Below are positions 25,886-41,267 of a stretch of 64,000 bases of DNA, in pieces. The position numbers and the translations under genes are program-made. Under the pieces are notes generated by a model. It saw only the letters and a program-made list of their open reading frames with translations, was not told where the DNA came from and ran no database searches. Every line of letters starts with the position of its first letter. The first letter of the stretch is position 1. The stretch is from positions 2,540,501 to 2,604,500 of the forward strand of contig JBBDHG010000043.1 in the NCBI GenBank assembly GCA_037951165.1. Reading direction: 5' to 3'. The DNA is from Lophius americanus (taxonomy: Eukaryota > Chordata > Actinopteri > Lophiiformes > Lophiidae).

Positions 25886-28800
25886 GATAGGACTCATGGT
25901 GTAGAACACGTGTCATGCCTCCACATACAACATCATCACTACAATAAAATCCTCCTTCACTCTCCTGACAATGCAGTTGATCCCTGTATTTTCCAAAAGG
26001 AAATCTCAAAGTTCTGCAGGGAATTTAAAATGCAGAAAATTCCTAAGCCTCCCAGTCTTGCAGAAAAAGTCGATATGTGTGTGTGTTTACAGTGGAGTAG
26101 CTGCTGGCGCCCAGGTAGATACCTCCCTCCACCCTGACACAAACAGCCCTGGGCCCTGGCTGGCTGTCGTGTCACAAGACTGGCAGGCAACCAGCTATGC
26201 ATGGGAGGCGGGGTACCAGGAGTTTTATGGGTTGCTGTCTGGACATAGAGGCCTCTTGGAGACAAGTCACCTATTGATCCCTGTCTCACTGCAACAGCGT
26301 GGGGATGGAGGTAGATTTCTCGTTAATATCACATCTGTTAGTTTCGTTTTGAATGGTGTGACTTAGAGATAAGAACACCGATGTGTATGTGGGCTGTCTG
26401 ATGTGTAATTTATTCACCCTGAAAATAATGTAGCTGGGAGCCGTCCAAAAACAAGCAGGTGCTAGGCTCTGCTCCTATTTTATTACCTGCTCTGAGCTGT
26501 TTACACTGCAAATTCAGACACACATGTATACTTTACATGAAAGTAACATGTTGGTCCCAAGAAGCTGAAGAAGCACTCAACTATTTACTTATTTATCTGA
26601 GAGTGTTTGAAACACCCTTTGGGAATACCTCTATGGCCAAATGGGTCCGGCTCAGACACTGACACTGGATCCTTGATGCACTCACGCACACACTCTAAGT
26701 GAGCAGCTGTTGGAGGTGCTTGGCAAGAGACAAATTTCAAATTTTAATACCATCCACATTGCTGTACCTGCGTGGTTACCATGTGAAACATGATGTTCGC
26801 CGATCGATGCCAAACTATCCAGCACAGAAACAGAAAAAATGAATCATCTTTAAGACATTAAGTTTATGAAAGTGCCAAGACGGTTACTCAGCACCTTTGG
26901 AACAAGTAACGCTCCAGACTTAAGATGTTTCCTACCAAAAAGATGTTAAATTTGTTCCGTGTTTTTGTGAACCCGCTGACCGAGATATAAAATCATTCAA
27001 AGCAGCTTTTTCATTCATTGTATAAATATAAGACATTACAACGTGTCACAGCATAACTGTGTGTCAATAAACCCAAGGCAACAACGTCTTGCAACTTTGC
27101 AGTGTCAAAGTTTTACATGAAACCTTTTTCCACAGGCATTAAGGGTGCACAATTACGGAAATTTTTTAATAATGGAGATTTTTGCCCTGCACTTAAGAAC
27201 GCTTAGCTGCAAAGACAGAACTGACCCCCAAACCACTGCCATACCAATCAGGTCTCCTTTTTACCACTGGCCTACCAATCAGGCAAGACAGTGGTACTTG
27301 GTTTTCTTTGCAGCTATTCCCTGGACCACACTGCCTCTGTAAACATATCCTAGAACAGAGTGCAAAAAGCTTTTCCCTTGAAGAGAATAATCATCTGGAT
27401 TTTGAAGTATTCCGGATTTAGGAAAATTGACGTTAACAGAGAACATATTTATGCATGGGGTGTTGTATAGATGTGTCTGTACTGCAAGGTAACGCGATTA
27501 ACTTGCCAGACATTTGAAAATACACCACAAACTACTGCATGATGAATGCATTATGACCAAGAAAAATGTTGCTAACATGAATCATGCGTCATCAGCTCAG
27601 ACACCCATAACAACCACTCTGTACGGCAAGTAATCACATCCATCCAGCTCATAAAGAAACGCTGAAATCCCCGATGTATCACATTCCATTTGGCCGGCAA
27701 AAACTGTGAGTAATAAAGACAGCAGGAACATGATCAACACACTAGTCAAATGTATGTCAAACCCCTCGTACAATTCATTTTACAAATGTGAATGACTTGT
27801 CCTACATGTATGCAAAACATCCAGAGGAAATAGAGGGGAATCTCACAGAGGTCAAATACCTTGCTCCTTCCTCATCCACACTAAAGTCCAGCTCAACAGC
27901 GGAGCCTTTCACATCAAGCTCATAATATGATAATAAATGAACCAAATCTAAATATTGATGTAATAATCAGGACTTTGTGCCCAAATTACTTGTTTCAGCC
28001 ATAACAGTGAAGCTTTGACATACATTTCATGTGTCAACACATTTTTGATAGTGAGATCAATCCGTACAAACATTTTGAAAACCTAGTCACCTGTATAAAG
28101 TCACCTGTGTCATGTTCTAATGAGGCGAGTGTGAAATGTTTACCCCAGTCCATTTTGATGCTCCCTCGGATCTCTACATCATTATATTAAAATAACAGTT
28201 AACGCATTTTCATTTCCATCAACTAAATTCAAGTGGTTTAAAGTAAATAAAATTGTGATAGCACTGTAAACAAGTGATATTTTTTAATTTTCAGTTTTGT
28301 TCAATTTGTAACACAGGGGGCATATATTCAGATGATCTATATACTATCTGTTATGTATATTCAAGCTTTTACAAAGTGGCTCATATTGTTGAATTATTTA
28401 CAAAGTGGCTGAACGGTGTTTCTGTGTGTCAAAATGTGTCTAATTTTTCACCCCCTTTCATGGTTGGCTATCTTAGAATCTTAACTTCGGAGGACACGAA
28501 TGCAGAATCCTTCTTAAAAATAAGGTGCTTTCCCCACTTACACTAAGCACTGCTGTATAGATTAATTTAAATGTTGAGGCCCGACTGACAGTGCGACCTT
28601 ACACTTTTGCAGATGGGCATGCGGGTATAAAAATCTGTTTTTCCTTAATTCACAGTTCTTGGTGGATCCCAGGATTGGAATTCAAGAAATGAATCACCCA
28701 TGTAGTAAGGCTGACAGTTTAAGGAAAATAATGGTATATTGATGTTTAGAACTTCTAAACAATGTAATAAGTATGATGATAATGGTGACATCATGATCAC

Positions 28801-29401
28801 CCGGCCCTACCACAGAGATTCAATAATGCATAAACACATTGCTGACTGCCAAACACATTCGAGGAACGGACAAACCTTCCATTCATAATTAGTAGAATTC
28901 AACTAATAATTGCAAACTTTCCACAGTGCTAATGATCAATCCTTCTTTGCAACTGTCAGGCAGTCCTGTGACACAATATTAAAATCAAACAGAAATAATG
29001 TGCCGAGGTGGAAGGACTGTGTTCCTTCGTTGAATAAAGTTGGATATGAAACCATTTGACTTCCTTCTTTGAAGGTAAAGAAATGTCCCTACTCATAAGA
29101 GGCATCTTCAGTTCTAAAATTAGCACAACTTGGATGGATTAGAATCTCCACAAATGTATTGCCTCGCTCTTTGAGACGAACAATAGCAATGAAGAAGCTT
29201 CTTGGGATGTGATGTGAAACATTTTCAACTTTAAGAAAGAAGTACAGTTGCTTCTGATTCAACCTTGATGATAACCATGACCTGTATGAATGAGAATCTA
29301 ACCTAACACTGGTTGCATTTTTTTTCTCAACTCTAAACCAAGCTTCTACCACTGATGTTACAAGTTAAGGCTCATGCTTACTGTGGCCCTTTAACGGCAT
29401 A

Positions 29402-29918
29402 CACTGCACAGCCATAACATTATAACCAATAGTGACATTTAAACAACATTGCTTATTTTGTTATAATGGAACCTGTCAGTTTGTGGGATACATTAGGTAG
29501 GACATGAACCGTCTGTCCTTAAAGCTGATGTCTTGAAAGCAGGGAATAAAAAACCAACAGTGGCGATTGAACAACTTTAACAAGGGCCAAATTGTGATGG
29601 CTTGACAACAGGGTCAGAGCATCTCCAGAATTGCTGATCTTTTGGGGTATTACAGATCTTCAGGGGTTAGCACCTCCCAAAGAGGTCTAAGGAAGTACAA
29701 CGCATAACGCATAACGAACACATACCCAAGGTCATGGGCGGCCAAGGCTCACTGACTTGCTCACGCCTGAGCCCATGGAAGCGCTACAGTAGTACAAAGT
29801 AATGCCAGTAGTAATAGACAGGTGTCAGAATGCACAGTCCATCAGAAGCTATTTTGATGGTAAAAAGGAAAACTAGACAATATTTAGGCAGGTGCTTTAA
29901 TGTTATGACTGATGGGTG
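29402..29918 (+). mobile_element. Tc1-like non-autonomous element with both ends
   Basis: Flanked by TA on both sides (29400-29401 and 29919-29920), the Tc1/mariner target-site signature. Left end CACTGCACAGCCATAACATT is the inverse complement, with mismatches, of the right end ...AATGTTATGACTGATGGGTG. Internal blocks (GGCCAAATTGTGATGGCTTG, CAGGGTCAGAGCATCTCCAG) belong to the transposase region. At 517 bp it is much shorter than an intact ~1.3-1.6 kb element and codes for nothing. Confidence 0.75.
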
Positions 29919-31025
29919 TAACGCTCTGTAGGTCAGGTGCGGCAAACACCTTTTATCTACGTCATAGCTTTCCTGTTGACTGTGCAGGTAACCCAGCAAA
30001 CAAGAGAGACCACAAACACAAGAACCTGAATAATTCAAAGCAGTGTAATGCAATACCCTCTTATTGTGGCGATGTTAAAAATTACGGAAAATAACCAACG
30101 CACTCCTTTTCATTTTGCACTGGATCAAGACGACGGAAATTCTGCGCCGTTACCCCACCTTGCTGTTACATATAAAAGTTAAAACACGGCATGAGGTACC
30201 ATTTTTATTCCTTAAAGCCGGAACATTGAACCCAATGACCAGCTAGCTCAGGATGAAGTCGCACATATCTGACAGTAACGGTCGAGTAGAAATGCTTCAC
30301 GCTGACTTGACTCACTCGATTAATCAACCTTGTGCTGCTAGCTTCATAGAAACCAGTCATGTTTCTGAGACTAAACAGTTAAGCTGGAGGTTGATTAAGT
30401 GTTACATCACACATGCACCTAACCTAAGTGCTGGAGTAAGATGATCGTGGGTCGTGACTAACCCGGAGGTAGCAGATAAAATCAAACGTTGAAAAAACTA
30501 ATAAGCTAAATAAAAGTCATTGTAGGGTTACTTTGTTGGTGCACAACTTTGAATGCATCGTTCAACCTGCACTGAGCTAGTTGACAACTCGTAAAGCTAA
30601 TGAAATATTCAACAACTAATTCTATAGCGCATGCCTCATGTGCCAAAAAAAAAAGGGATAGAATGCTTAGGAAGATGGCTTGGACCAAGTTTGCAGAGGT
30701 GGCTATAATGGTTACGATTATTCTTTGGAAAATATATATTTACGGACAATACACATGCTTACATAAACGCAATTGAGGCGTTCAAATGCATGGGATTCAT
30801 GCACCGTTTACACCAACTTTATTCTCACATTATCCACTATTTATTCACCATTATTGAAAACTCCCATTCATGTGCTTTATGCCTGCTGCCGTTAAATGTT
30901 TATTTTTCGATAAGGACACTAAACCGTTACATTTGATAGCAAGTGGCTACTTCAAGCCTGGCTAATCAGCAGCTAACGCTAGCTACCGTTAACGCTACAA
31001 GCGAGAGTAACCCCTCAATGCTTAC

Positions 31026-31190
31026 CTTAGCGGCCTCGCTGGTGCTTTTTCATCGTCTCGTTTAGTGTTCCAGAATAAAAGTAGGGTAGACGCTTCCAAG
31101 ATGTGAAACTCTTAACTTTTCAGCCTCTTCATAGATAGAACTGGGCTTAGAATCCCAACCGACAAAGTAATTTCTCCACCAGTTACAACA
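31026..31190 (-). other. otud7b: probable non-coding first exon of otud7b
   Basis: On the minus strand the block ends in ...CGCTAAG followed by a strong donor GTAAGCA (from 31025 down). It is preceded by a CCAAT-rich, TATA-less region. It contains two minimal upstream reading frames, 31132-31112 (7 codons with stop) and 31053-31027 (9 codons with stop, ending 1 base before the splice donor boundary). No other gene start is visible for an exon here, and the next minus-strand acceptor with gene context is otud7b's at 7868. The transcription start is a guess. Confidence 0.5.
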
Positions 31191-31400
31191 ACAACGTCAA
31201 GCGATGGGTTAGCACGCCCCCATGAGAAGCTAGCCAATCAAAGTGGAGAGTCTATTTAAATGACAGACCTTAACACCAATGGTTGTGCTCAGTGACTTTG
31301 ATTGATGATCCAAAATAGAAACATTACCCAATCACAACGTCAGAGTGCAAAACAAGTGGTTGCCGATTGGTCCGCAGAAAAATAAAGGATGAGGGGTTGG
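31190..31400 (-). promoter_or_regulatory. otud7b: putative otud7b promoter with four CCAAT boxes
   Basis: CCAAT/ATTGG pentamers at 31234-31238, 31276-31280, 31328-31332 and 31366-31370, spaced about 38-52 bases apart, as in NF-Y-driven TATA-less promoters. A GC/KLF-type GGGGGCGTG lies near 31213-31221 (minus). The region sits between the rbm8a 3' end and the putative otud7b first exon. Confidence 0.5.
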
Positions 31401-31568
31401 AGCTGAAGTAGCCTATGTGTGTAGAGAATGACAGGCGCTTTGGAGTTGACAAAATAGTTGGGGCGGTATCAGTGCCTCGATGAGGTCATCTTGAATGATG
31501 TGAAGACTATGTCACTTGCAGTGCTAAATAAAACGCAGTAGAGCACAGCGAAGCCACATTTTAAAAAG

Positions 31569-31975
31569 TTTAATTGTCCCCAAGGAATACAAAACAAAAA
31601 ATTTGAGTACAATAAATTGCACAAACTGAAACAACATTTTGAGGGAAACATGAAAATCATACACAAACTACCTATAAGTTGGTTTTGAAAGTAAGTCTCG
31701 TTTCAAATGGCTAGAGCGTAACTGACGTGCTTTTGTTGCAAGGTATACCAGCTTAAGAAAAAAAGAAAAAGCTGCCATCAACCAATGCTATTATGTTATT
31801 CACCTTTAGAAGCCAAATTCCTTGTGTAGTAATTTGAAATTTGCAAAATGGCATGCCTTAACATTTACTCAAAAATATTCTAAAAACACTTAGAAATTAG
31901 CTTCTCATGAGAGGAAGAGGATGATAAACTGTTTCAGTGACAGACGACGACTCTTGCCAATGACAACTGCCAGCT
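31569..31975 (-). other. rbm8a: rbm8a 3' UTR with ATTAAA poly(A) signal
   Basis: About 400 bases follow the rbm8a stop codon. The first poly(A) hexamer on the minus strand is ATTAAA at 31574-31569, followed by a GT-rich stretch (TGTGGCTTCGCTGTGC). No AATAAA occurs earlier on this strand. The exact cleavage site is not visible. Confidence 0.6.
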
Positions 31976-35110
<3,135 letters not shown>

Positions 35111-37200
35111 AAGCAGCGAAACGTCTTATCCTGTTCCAGTCTTTCCAAACAGCAATGCACTGAACAGTAGTATGTATTCAGTTTAGGTCTCAAAGATATT
35201 TGCTTGTTACTGATTCTATATAGTCGGGTTTCCGATAGAGATGCGTCTATTTGCATTAATGATACGAATGTTTTTTTTCGATGTATGAAATGTGATATTA
35301 TCTATTAGTCACAAGAGCAAATCCTGCGGAGCCCCTGAAGTCCCCTGAGAGAAAAAAAGTATCTTTTGCGCACAGGATAATAACTTACAGCTAAATTGTC
35401 TTGTGCGCACAAGATGATTTACTGTTGGTCCATAAGGGTCTTTTGATGGAAAAAACCACCACATAACATATAATGGGCTGAAAAGGGCTTATAAAGTTTT
35501 TATTTTCACTTCGAAATGCCCTACAATTAGTTGAAGCGTATGTCAATATTGTCAAGTCCACTATTGCCATACACCATGCTGACTAATATTACTTCCGCCG
35601 TGATCTTTCAAAATAAGAGCGTACGTAAAATACACCAAGCAGCAAACGGAAACAAAAGCATGTGTCTATGCCATTCACAGTCAAATTGGGAATATTTAAA
35701 GGCAACAGGCGGCAGCTACATTAGTGGTTTTCAAAAAAAAAACAGGCCTGCTTTTGCAATGCTTCAGGGGCTCTGTAGCATCCACATGGGGCACCAATAT
35801 TAATTTCTGCATTTATTTATCCATTCATTTTTGTTTAAAAAACTGATGCAACCCCAGCTTTGTTGTCAGAATTTTGAAATTAATAGTTTACTCTCGAGTT
35901 CCTAAAAAGTAATGCAAAAAAGTTCGGAAAAACACTGAATACTCACTTTATCCTCATACGAATAATAAAAAAAAATAACATTTTGATTATAGTTTGATTC
36001 TGATAATTCTGAATTTCATGCAATCCTAACTTTAATATTACAATTCTGACTATAGCCTCTTGTTCGTGGACTCCCATAGGTAACGGCCTCCACCAACATC
36101 AGTGTTATCCAAGGGTGAATCATCTTTCACGCCACGCAGACGTGACTGTTGCTATGATTTCTTTTTTTCAACCAACACCACCAGGTTCAAGCAGTGAAGG
36201 AGGCTACAACTCCTGTATTTAAATATATAACTTTCAGTTTAACAGTCCGGCAGGGTTCAATTTGCAAAGCAATGTTGACATCTAGTGGCATATCTGGGAA
36301 TCACGTCACCTCCAAGGTTGTCAGAAGAATCCAGGAAGGTTTGAAAAAAGGACCAGTAGGATGTTCTGTGATTTATTTATGGATGATTTGATAAGGACAG
36401 GTGAAGTGTACATGGATAAAAAGAGGGGGAAAACCTGCACAATGCAAATGTCATATTAGTTTTAGCAAATGCTAACTAACAACACTCGTCCCTTAGAATG
36501 GACTTTATATAACCAAGAGATTGAAGCGTTGAGGTAAAAGCAAAAAGAAAACCTACCTTTGCAGTCAGCCCTCGGAGCTGCTCTGTTGGATCTCCAGCCG
36601 TGTAATGTAATATAATCGTGATAGATATTTAAGAAAAAAAGGAAGGGAGTGATTCCATTTTAACACAAGCTTTAAATGTTGAAAATGAATGAAGCATAGA
36701 ATCACATGTTTGGTTTAAAATTCACTAATGATGATATATTGGGTTTTTTTCCGTTAAGGCTTCTAAGGACAAATTCTATCGCTGAATGGTTGGATTGGAC
36801 TGAACAGGAAAACTGTCGTACAAATGTCACAGCAAGACCCTGTCAAATGGCTAGCAATTTTATTTTCATTTTCAGTCCCACTGCAAGGCTTCTGAGAGAA
36901 GCAGGAGTCAGAGGGCAGGACACACACATGCAATTTAAGCGTTTTGACAAAGGAAAAGTCACTGGCAGTGGCTGAAAAGAAGCGGTCCCACCCAGAGGTG
37001 AGCCATTACACACACAATGATCAGCCTGTGGTGGTCCTGCTTCGACTGAGGCTGTCTTGCGCTGAAAGACCAATGCACCAAGTGATGCTGAGATACACAG
37101 GTACAGATTTGCAACCACGGTGGCCGCCAATGTTCACATCCATGAATCAGGACCAGCTCAGTACAGTGCTGAAACTTCAGGGTTTGTAACAACCGATCTA
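35111..37200. other. intergenic region with repeat remnants
   Basis: No gene recognised. Contains the second copy of the 18355-type repeat (35460-35665), a 16-bp perfect palindrome TCTTGTGCGCACAAGA (35399-35414) and otherwise AT-rich sequence without recognised coding potential. Confidence 0.6.
35460..35665 (+). repeat. dispersed repeat, copy 2 (pair of 18355-18590)
   Basis: ACATAACATATAATGGGCTG, TTTTATTTTCACTTCGAAATGC and CTTTCAAAATAAGAGCG are shared with 18355-18590 in order. Non-coding, diverged, class unknown. Confidence 0.55.
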
Positions 37201-37369
37201 CCGATTGAATCTTGTCACCTTTTAATCATTACATTCATGAAAGTTGATGGGTGATTTGGGACGACCCCATCACATTATAAATGTTATTTTGAACATTGCA
37301 AGGTCGGGGGGTTTTTTTAATGTATTTTTCAGTTACACACAGACTCATTTGAACGTTTCTTAGGCTGGA

Positions 37370-37500
37370 ATGGCCATAAGGTGGAGCAGTGGGTATAGGT
37401 GTAGGTGTGAATGTGAGCATGTCTGCCATTATGTTTCAGCCCTGAGATGAATCGGGGAACAGTGAACAGGATAATTGCTTAAAGTAAATGGATCTATGGG
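37370..37500 (+). repeat. fish SINE-like repeat tail
   Basis: AGGTGTGAATGTGAGCATGT, a decayed 'CCTGAGATGAATCGGGGAAC' segment and GGATAATTGCTTAAAGTAAA-TGGAT follow a widespread fish repeat (…GTGTGAGTGTGAATGG…GGATAAGCGGTTACAGAAAATGGATGG). Confidence 0.45.
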
Positions 37501-37539
37501 CAGAGATTACCATAACATTGGGTGAAACAGTGGGGCATG

Positions 37540-37655
37540 CATTATGGACAAGACGTCAGTTATTAGCTGGAGAGTGTTGCTGGGGAGAGATATTCTTCTT
37601 AGCCTGTTGCCATCGTAACCTGACCACGGATAAACGGGAGTAATATGGATGTATA
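37540..37655 (+). mobile_element. LINE 3'-end fragment (second copy)
   Basis: TTGCTGGGGAGAGATATTCT, TTAGCCTGTTGCCATCG and ACCACGGATAAACGGGAGTA match the LINE tail at 25600-25885. Short and non-coding. Confidence 0.55.
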
Positions 37656-37880
37656 GACGAACACATGGAACCAATTTCTCTATGTTTTCTCGCTGACCAT
37701 TATTTAGCATGTTTCTGGTCTTGCAGCTTTTACAGCATATCTGTAAATCGTACATCAAATGTGTCGCTGGCTCAGGACTGCTCAGCTATCCGCTACAGTA
37801 ACAACCGGACAAACGATAGTTGTAAAAAAAATGCAAAAATCAAAGAAGTGAAAGAGGAATTCACTCAATCAGCTTAATCT

Positions 37881-37894
37881 GTAACCATGGCAAC
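37881..37894. promoter_or_regulatory. RFX X-box-like site
   Basis: GTAACCATGGCAAC fits the X-box consensus GTNRCC-(0-3 bases)-RGYAAC exactly. Located in intergenic sequence ~2.9 kb upstream of the rbm8a start and ~6 kb upstream of the apolipoprotein-like gene. Occupancy is unknown. Confidence 0.45.
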
Positions 37895-38146
37895 GGGGCA
37901 GTCCTCGTAGACCTCAAACACATCAAGCCACATGTCAAAGACATCACCGCCATCCCATTACATGTTTCAAAGAAATCATTACTTCAACTATTAGACAGGA
38001 AGTTGCTCTGGCTCCATTGTTCGTGGTTCAATATGCTCCAAGCCTAAAATGTTTTTGTGCTCCTGCTGTGGTTCCTTCAGTACTTCTACTATTACTGACA
38101 TTTGTACTACTGGAGGGCTTACGGAGTCACATACGGTGAAAAGACC

Positions 38147-39182
38147 CCGGTTCATACAGAGAAATGGTCCAGGTTCATACAGTGATCTGGTCCAGGTTCA
38201 TACAGTGAAATGGTCCAGGTTCATACAGAGAAATGGTCCAGGCTCATACAGTGAAATGGTCCAGGTTCATACAGTGAAATGGTCCAGGTTCATACAGTGA
38301 AATGGTCCAGGTTCATACAGTGAAATGGTCCAGGTTCATACAGTGAAATGGTCCAGGTAAATAATCCGTAATCCGCATATAATAAAAATTCCCGGTTCAT
38401 ACAGTCTTATAGTCCAGGTTCATACAGCAAAACAGTCCAGCATTATACAGTGAATCAAACCAGGTTCATACAGTGAAAACCTCCAGGTTCATACAGTGAA
38501 AACATCCAGGTTCATACAGTGATATGGTTCAAGTTCATACAATGAAATGGTCCAGGTTCATACAGAAAATTTTCCAGGTTCCTACATTGAATCAAACCAG
38601 GCTCATACAGTGAAACAAACCAGGTTCATAAAGTGAAACAAACCAGGTTCATACAGTGAAACAAACCAGGTTCATACAGTGAAACAAACCAGGTTCATAC
38701 ATTGAAACGGTCAATGAAACAATCCAGGTTCAAACTGTGAAAAGATCCAGGTTCATACAGTGAAATGTTCCAGTTTCATACAGTTATATGGTTCAGGTTC
38801 CTACAGTGAAATGGTCCAGGTTTGTACAGAGAAATGATCTGTGGACATAGAGTGAAACAATCCAGGTTCCTATAAATAAAATGGTCCAGGTAAATAATCC
38901 CAGGTTTATACAGCAAAATCTAGGTTTATAGACTGAAACAAACCAGGTTCATACAGTGAAACAATTTTGGTTTATACTGTTAAATAATCCAGGTTCATGC
39001 AGTGAAACTGTCGTAGTTCATACAGTGAAATGGTCCCGGTTCATACAGTGAAATGGTCCAGGTTCATACAATGAAATGTTCCAGGTTCATACAGTGAAAT
39101 GGTCCAGGTTCATACAGTGAAATGGTCCAGGTAAACACAACGTAATAATCTAGGTTTATAGACTGAAACAAACCAGGTTCAT
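38147..39182. repeat. 23-bp minisatellite array (~1.0 kb)
   Basis: Tandem array with a 23-base consensus starting GGTTCATACAGTGAAATGG and ending TCCA. Some neighbouring copies near 38200-38350 and 39040-39130 are nearly identical; the centre (38400-39030) is diverged with substitutions such as AAACAAACC for GAAATGGTCC and length changes. About 45 units. No function seen. Confidence 0.92.
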
Positions 39183-39308
39183 GGATCAGGTGGATGGACA
39201 AAAGAGAGTGTGCCAGTGAGTGAAGTGTGCCAGTCCTCCAACAGAGGAAAAAGTGAACTGTAGAGAACTTAGAGAGCGTTTGAGTGAACTTAGAGAGCGT
39301 TTATTACA

Positions 39309-39342
39309 GTGTCGTACAGTAGACGACACTACTGTACGACAC
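39309..39342. repeat. perfect 14-bp inverted repeat (hairpin)
   Basis: Arms GTGTCGTACAGTAG (39309-39322) and CTACTGTACGACAC (39329-39342) with a 6-base loop ACGACA. Preceded by a direct duplication of GAACTTAGAGAGCGTTT. Confidence 0.9.
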
Positions 39343-39570
39343 CGAGAGAGAGAGAGTTCACCAGTCTGAGATATGTCATCTGGTAGGTTCACTAAAGTTC
39401 AGCTGAAGTGTAGACGTGGTCACATTAACTAATGTGACTACAGACGGTCACTGTCCAAATATTCTCTGGAAATCCGATATGTAACACATTTTAAACAAGT
39501 GTTCTGTTTACATGTGTACATGTTTGCCAATCTGAAATATTTTCAAGAAAACAATTCTAAGACAGTTCCT

Positions 39571-39700
39571 GGCGTCAGTGTAATAATAATAATAATAATA
39601 ATACATTTAATTTATAATGCACTTTACATTTGGATCAAATCTCTAAGTGCTACAAGGCAAAAGCAGATAAAAAATGGACCTAATCCAAGATACGGAGAGA
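39571..39700 (+). repeat. TAA microsatellite plus LINE-tail-like repeat
   Basis: A (TAA)n run leads into ATACATTTAATTTATAATGC and CACTTTACATTTGGATCAAA. The same unit recurs at 63415-63520 (ATACATTTTATTTATAACCC...CACTTTACATTTGGATCAAA). This A/T-rich tail type often ends L2-like LINEs or their SINEs. Confidence 0.6.
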
Positions 39701-39879
39701 TAACAGCTGAGCTGAACTTTAATCCTGTGGATGTTGAACCAACGTACAGATGTGAGAACGTCCACATCGTCTCATTATTAACATGCTGCCATTTAGCTGA
39801 TTGTGACATCTATGAGTCCAATCATACTAATAGTCCATGAACCAGAGCTTGTGCAGGACCAGCCAGGTCCACCCACAGC

Positions 39880-40325
39880 ACTGGTTCCTGAACCAAAATC
39901 CTGGAGAAGGGCTTGACTTTAATTCTTCTCCGGGGTTGGCCATGGTGAGAGGCGTGGGGCGGGGGTGGGAACATTCACAAGCCCCCGTCTGACTGCCTCA
40001 GTGGCGGAGTTTTCCCTGGAGAAGGAGGGGGTGAAGGTTTCAGGAGGGAAGGCTCTGACTGTTACTTAACAGTATTAAGACCATCTGGTCTTCTCGGAGA
40101 CTCTGACTGATGTCCGAGAAAGAGACCCAGTCAGGGACTCTGTGGTTCTTCTGGGTGACTTCGACGGCCATGTTGGCAATGACGGAGAAACCTGGATTTG
40201 GATGGGGAGAAACGGTCTACCTGATCTAAACCAAAACGGGGCTTTGTTTTTGGACTTCTGAGTTAGTCCTGGGCTTTCCATAACAAACAACAATCCTTCG
40301 GTTAAATGGGACAGCAATGTAGAAG
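39880..40325 (+). mobile_element. LINE endonuclease-domain fragment
   Basis: One plus frame around 40128-40262 reads DSVVLLGDFDGHVGNDGETW then MGRNGLPDLNQNGALFLDF, matching the GDFNAHVGND/IGRNGLPDLN signature of the apurinic endonuclease domain of a fish LINE. The upstream part (SFPWRRRG near 40010) also fits the same ORF in another frame. Frameshifts and stops make it a pseudogene fragment. Confidence 0.65.
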
Positions 40326-40414
40326 AATTAGATTAGATAGATTCTCGGTCCATCCACGCGCCCACCGGTTTTAAAAAAAAATATATATATATATGATAGA
40401 GAAAATAGGCTTAT

Positions 40415-40775
40415 GCTGTTGTCCCTTACAGCAAGGGCGTATCCTCAAAAACCCCAAATCCCCTGCATTATACAAGCAACTCCCTGGAAAATTATTAGAA
40501 AAATTATATTTGAAAAACATCATTTTGGTAAAAAAAAAAAAAAAAACCCGTTATGAGTAAAACACAAACTATTAGAGTAAAGTAGTTTAAACATATACGT
40601 GATAGAGCCCGTCAGGTTCAGTCATAGGTACCTCATTTGGACTAAATTGGACCGACTCTTGAGAAAAAAAGGAACGAAAACCTTTGGAGATAACGTTGGA
40701 AATATGTAACCGGCATCTCCCCAAATCAATCCACTTCTTCCACGCACTAAAGTCTATGGGAGTATAAGATTTGAA
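40415..40775 (+). repeat. unnamed dispersed repeat, copy 1
   Basis: Shares ordered blocks with 58455-58745: AAGGGCGTATCCTCAAAAAC, ATACAAGCAACTCCCTGG, ATCAATCCACTTCTTCCACG and AGTCTATGGGAGTATAAGAT. Non-coding. A third copy is inverted at 62270-62790. Confidence 0.6.
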
Positions 40776-41267
40776 TATGACTGATGGAATATATGTTGAG
40801 GTATTGCGTTAACATAAACTATTCGGGGATATAATATATAAAGTTTAATGCAAAGTAGTGCAACAACTGCAGAACAATCAGTGTTTGATTGACAGCTGGA
40901 TTCAATATTTTTCAGGGAGTTCTTTATTCTGGAGTCTTTTGAAATGTACGAAAACCACTCCTTTTGATACCCTCTATTTCATTTGGATGTCTTGTGACGT
41001 CTTTACGTTCATGGAGTATACAAAGTCCAATAGGATTCTAGATACGGACCGGCCCAGAACATATGTACCAGTGTTCCTGGTTGCACTTTGGGCAGAACTG
41101 AGAATATTGAGGTTTGAATCTATGCAACCCGCCAGGGGAATAATAATCTATATTATTACTGACCTAATTTTGATTACAGGAAACGGCTCCAATAAAGAAA
41201 AAAAGAATAAGCAGTTTAAAATGAATAGATGAAAAGAAATAGCATTAATATGTCAAATAATAATATA

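Larger units (their letters stand above)
7868..31025 (-). other. otud7b: large 5' intron of otud7b (inferred)
   Basis: About 23 kb between the start-codon exon acceptor (7868-7870) and the donor of a probable non-coding first exon (GTAAG at 31025-31021). No coding exon of any gene was recognised on either strand. The content is repeat debris listed separately: Tc1-like fragments, a hAT-like element, a LINE 3' end, a tRNA-like SINE remnant and microsatellites. Between these lies AT-rich unique sequence: 7871-11830, 12135-14450, 15690-18350, 19260-21080, 22810-24100, 24300-25600 and 25890-29400. Additional alternative leader exons could be hidden here. Confidence 0.55.
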
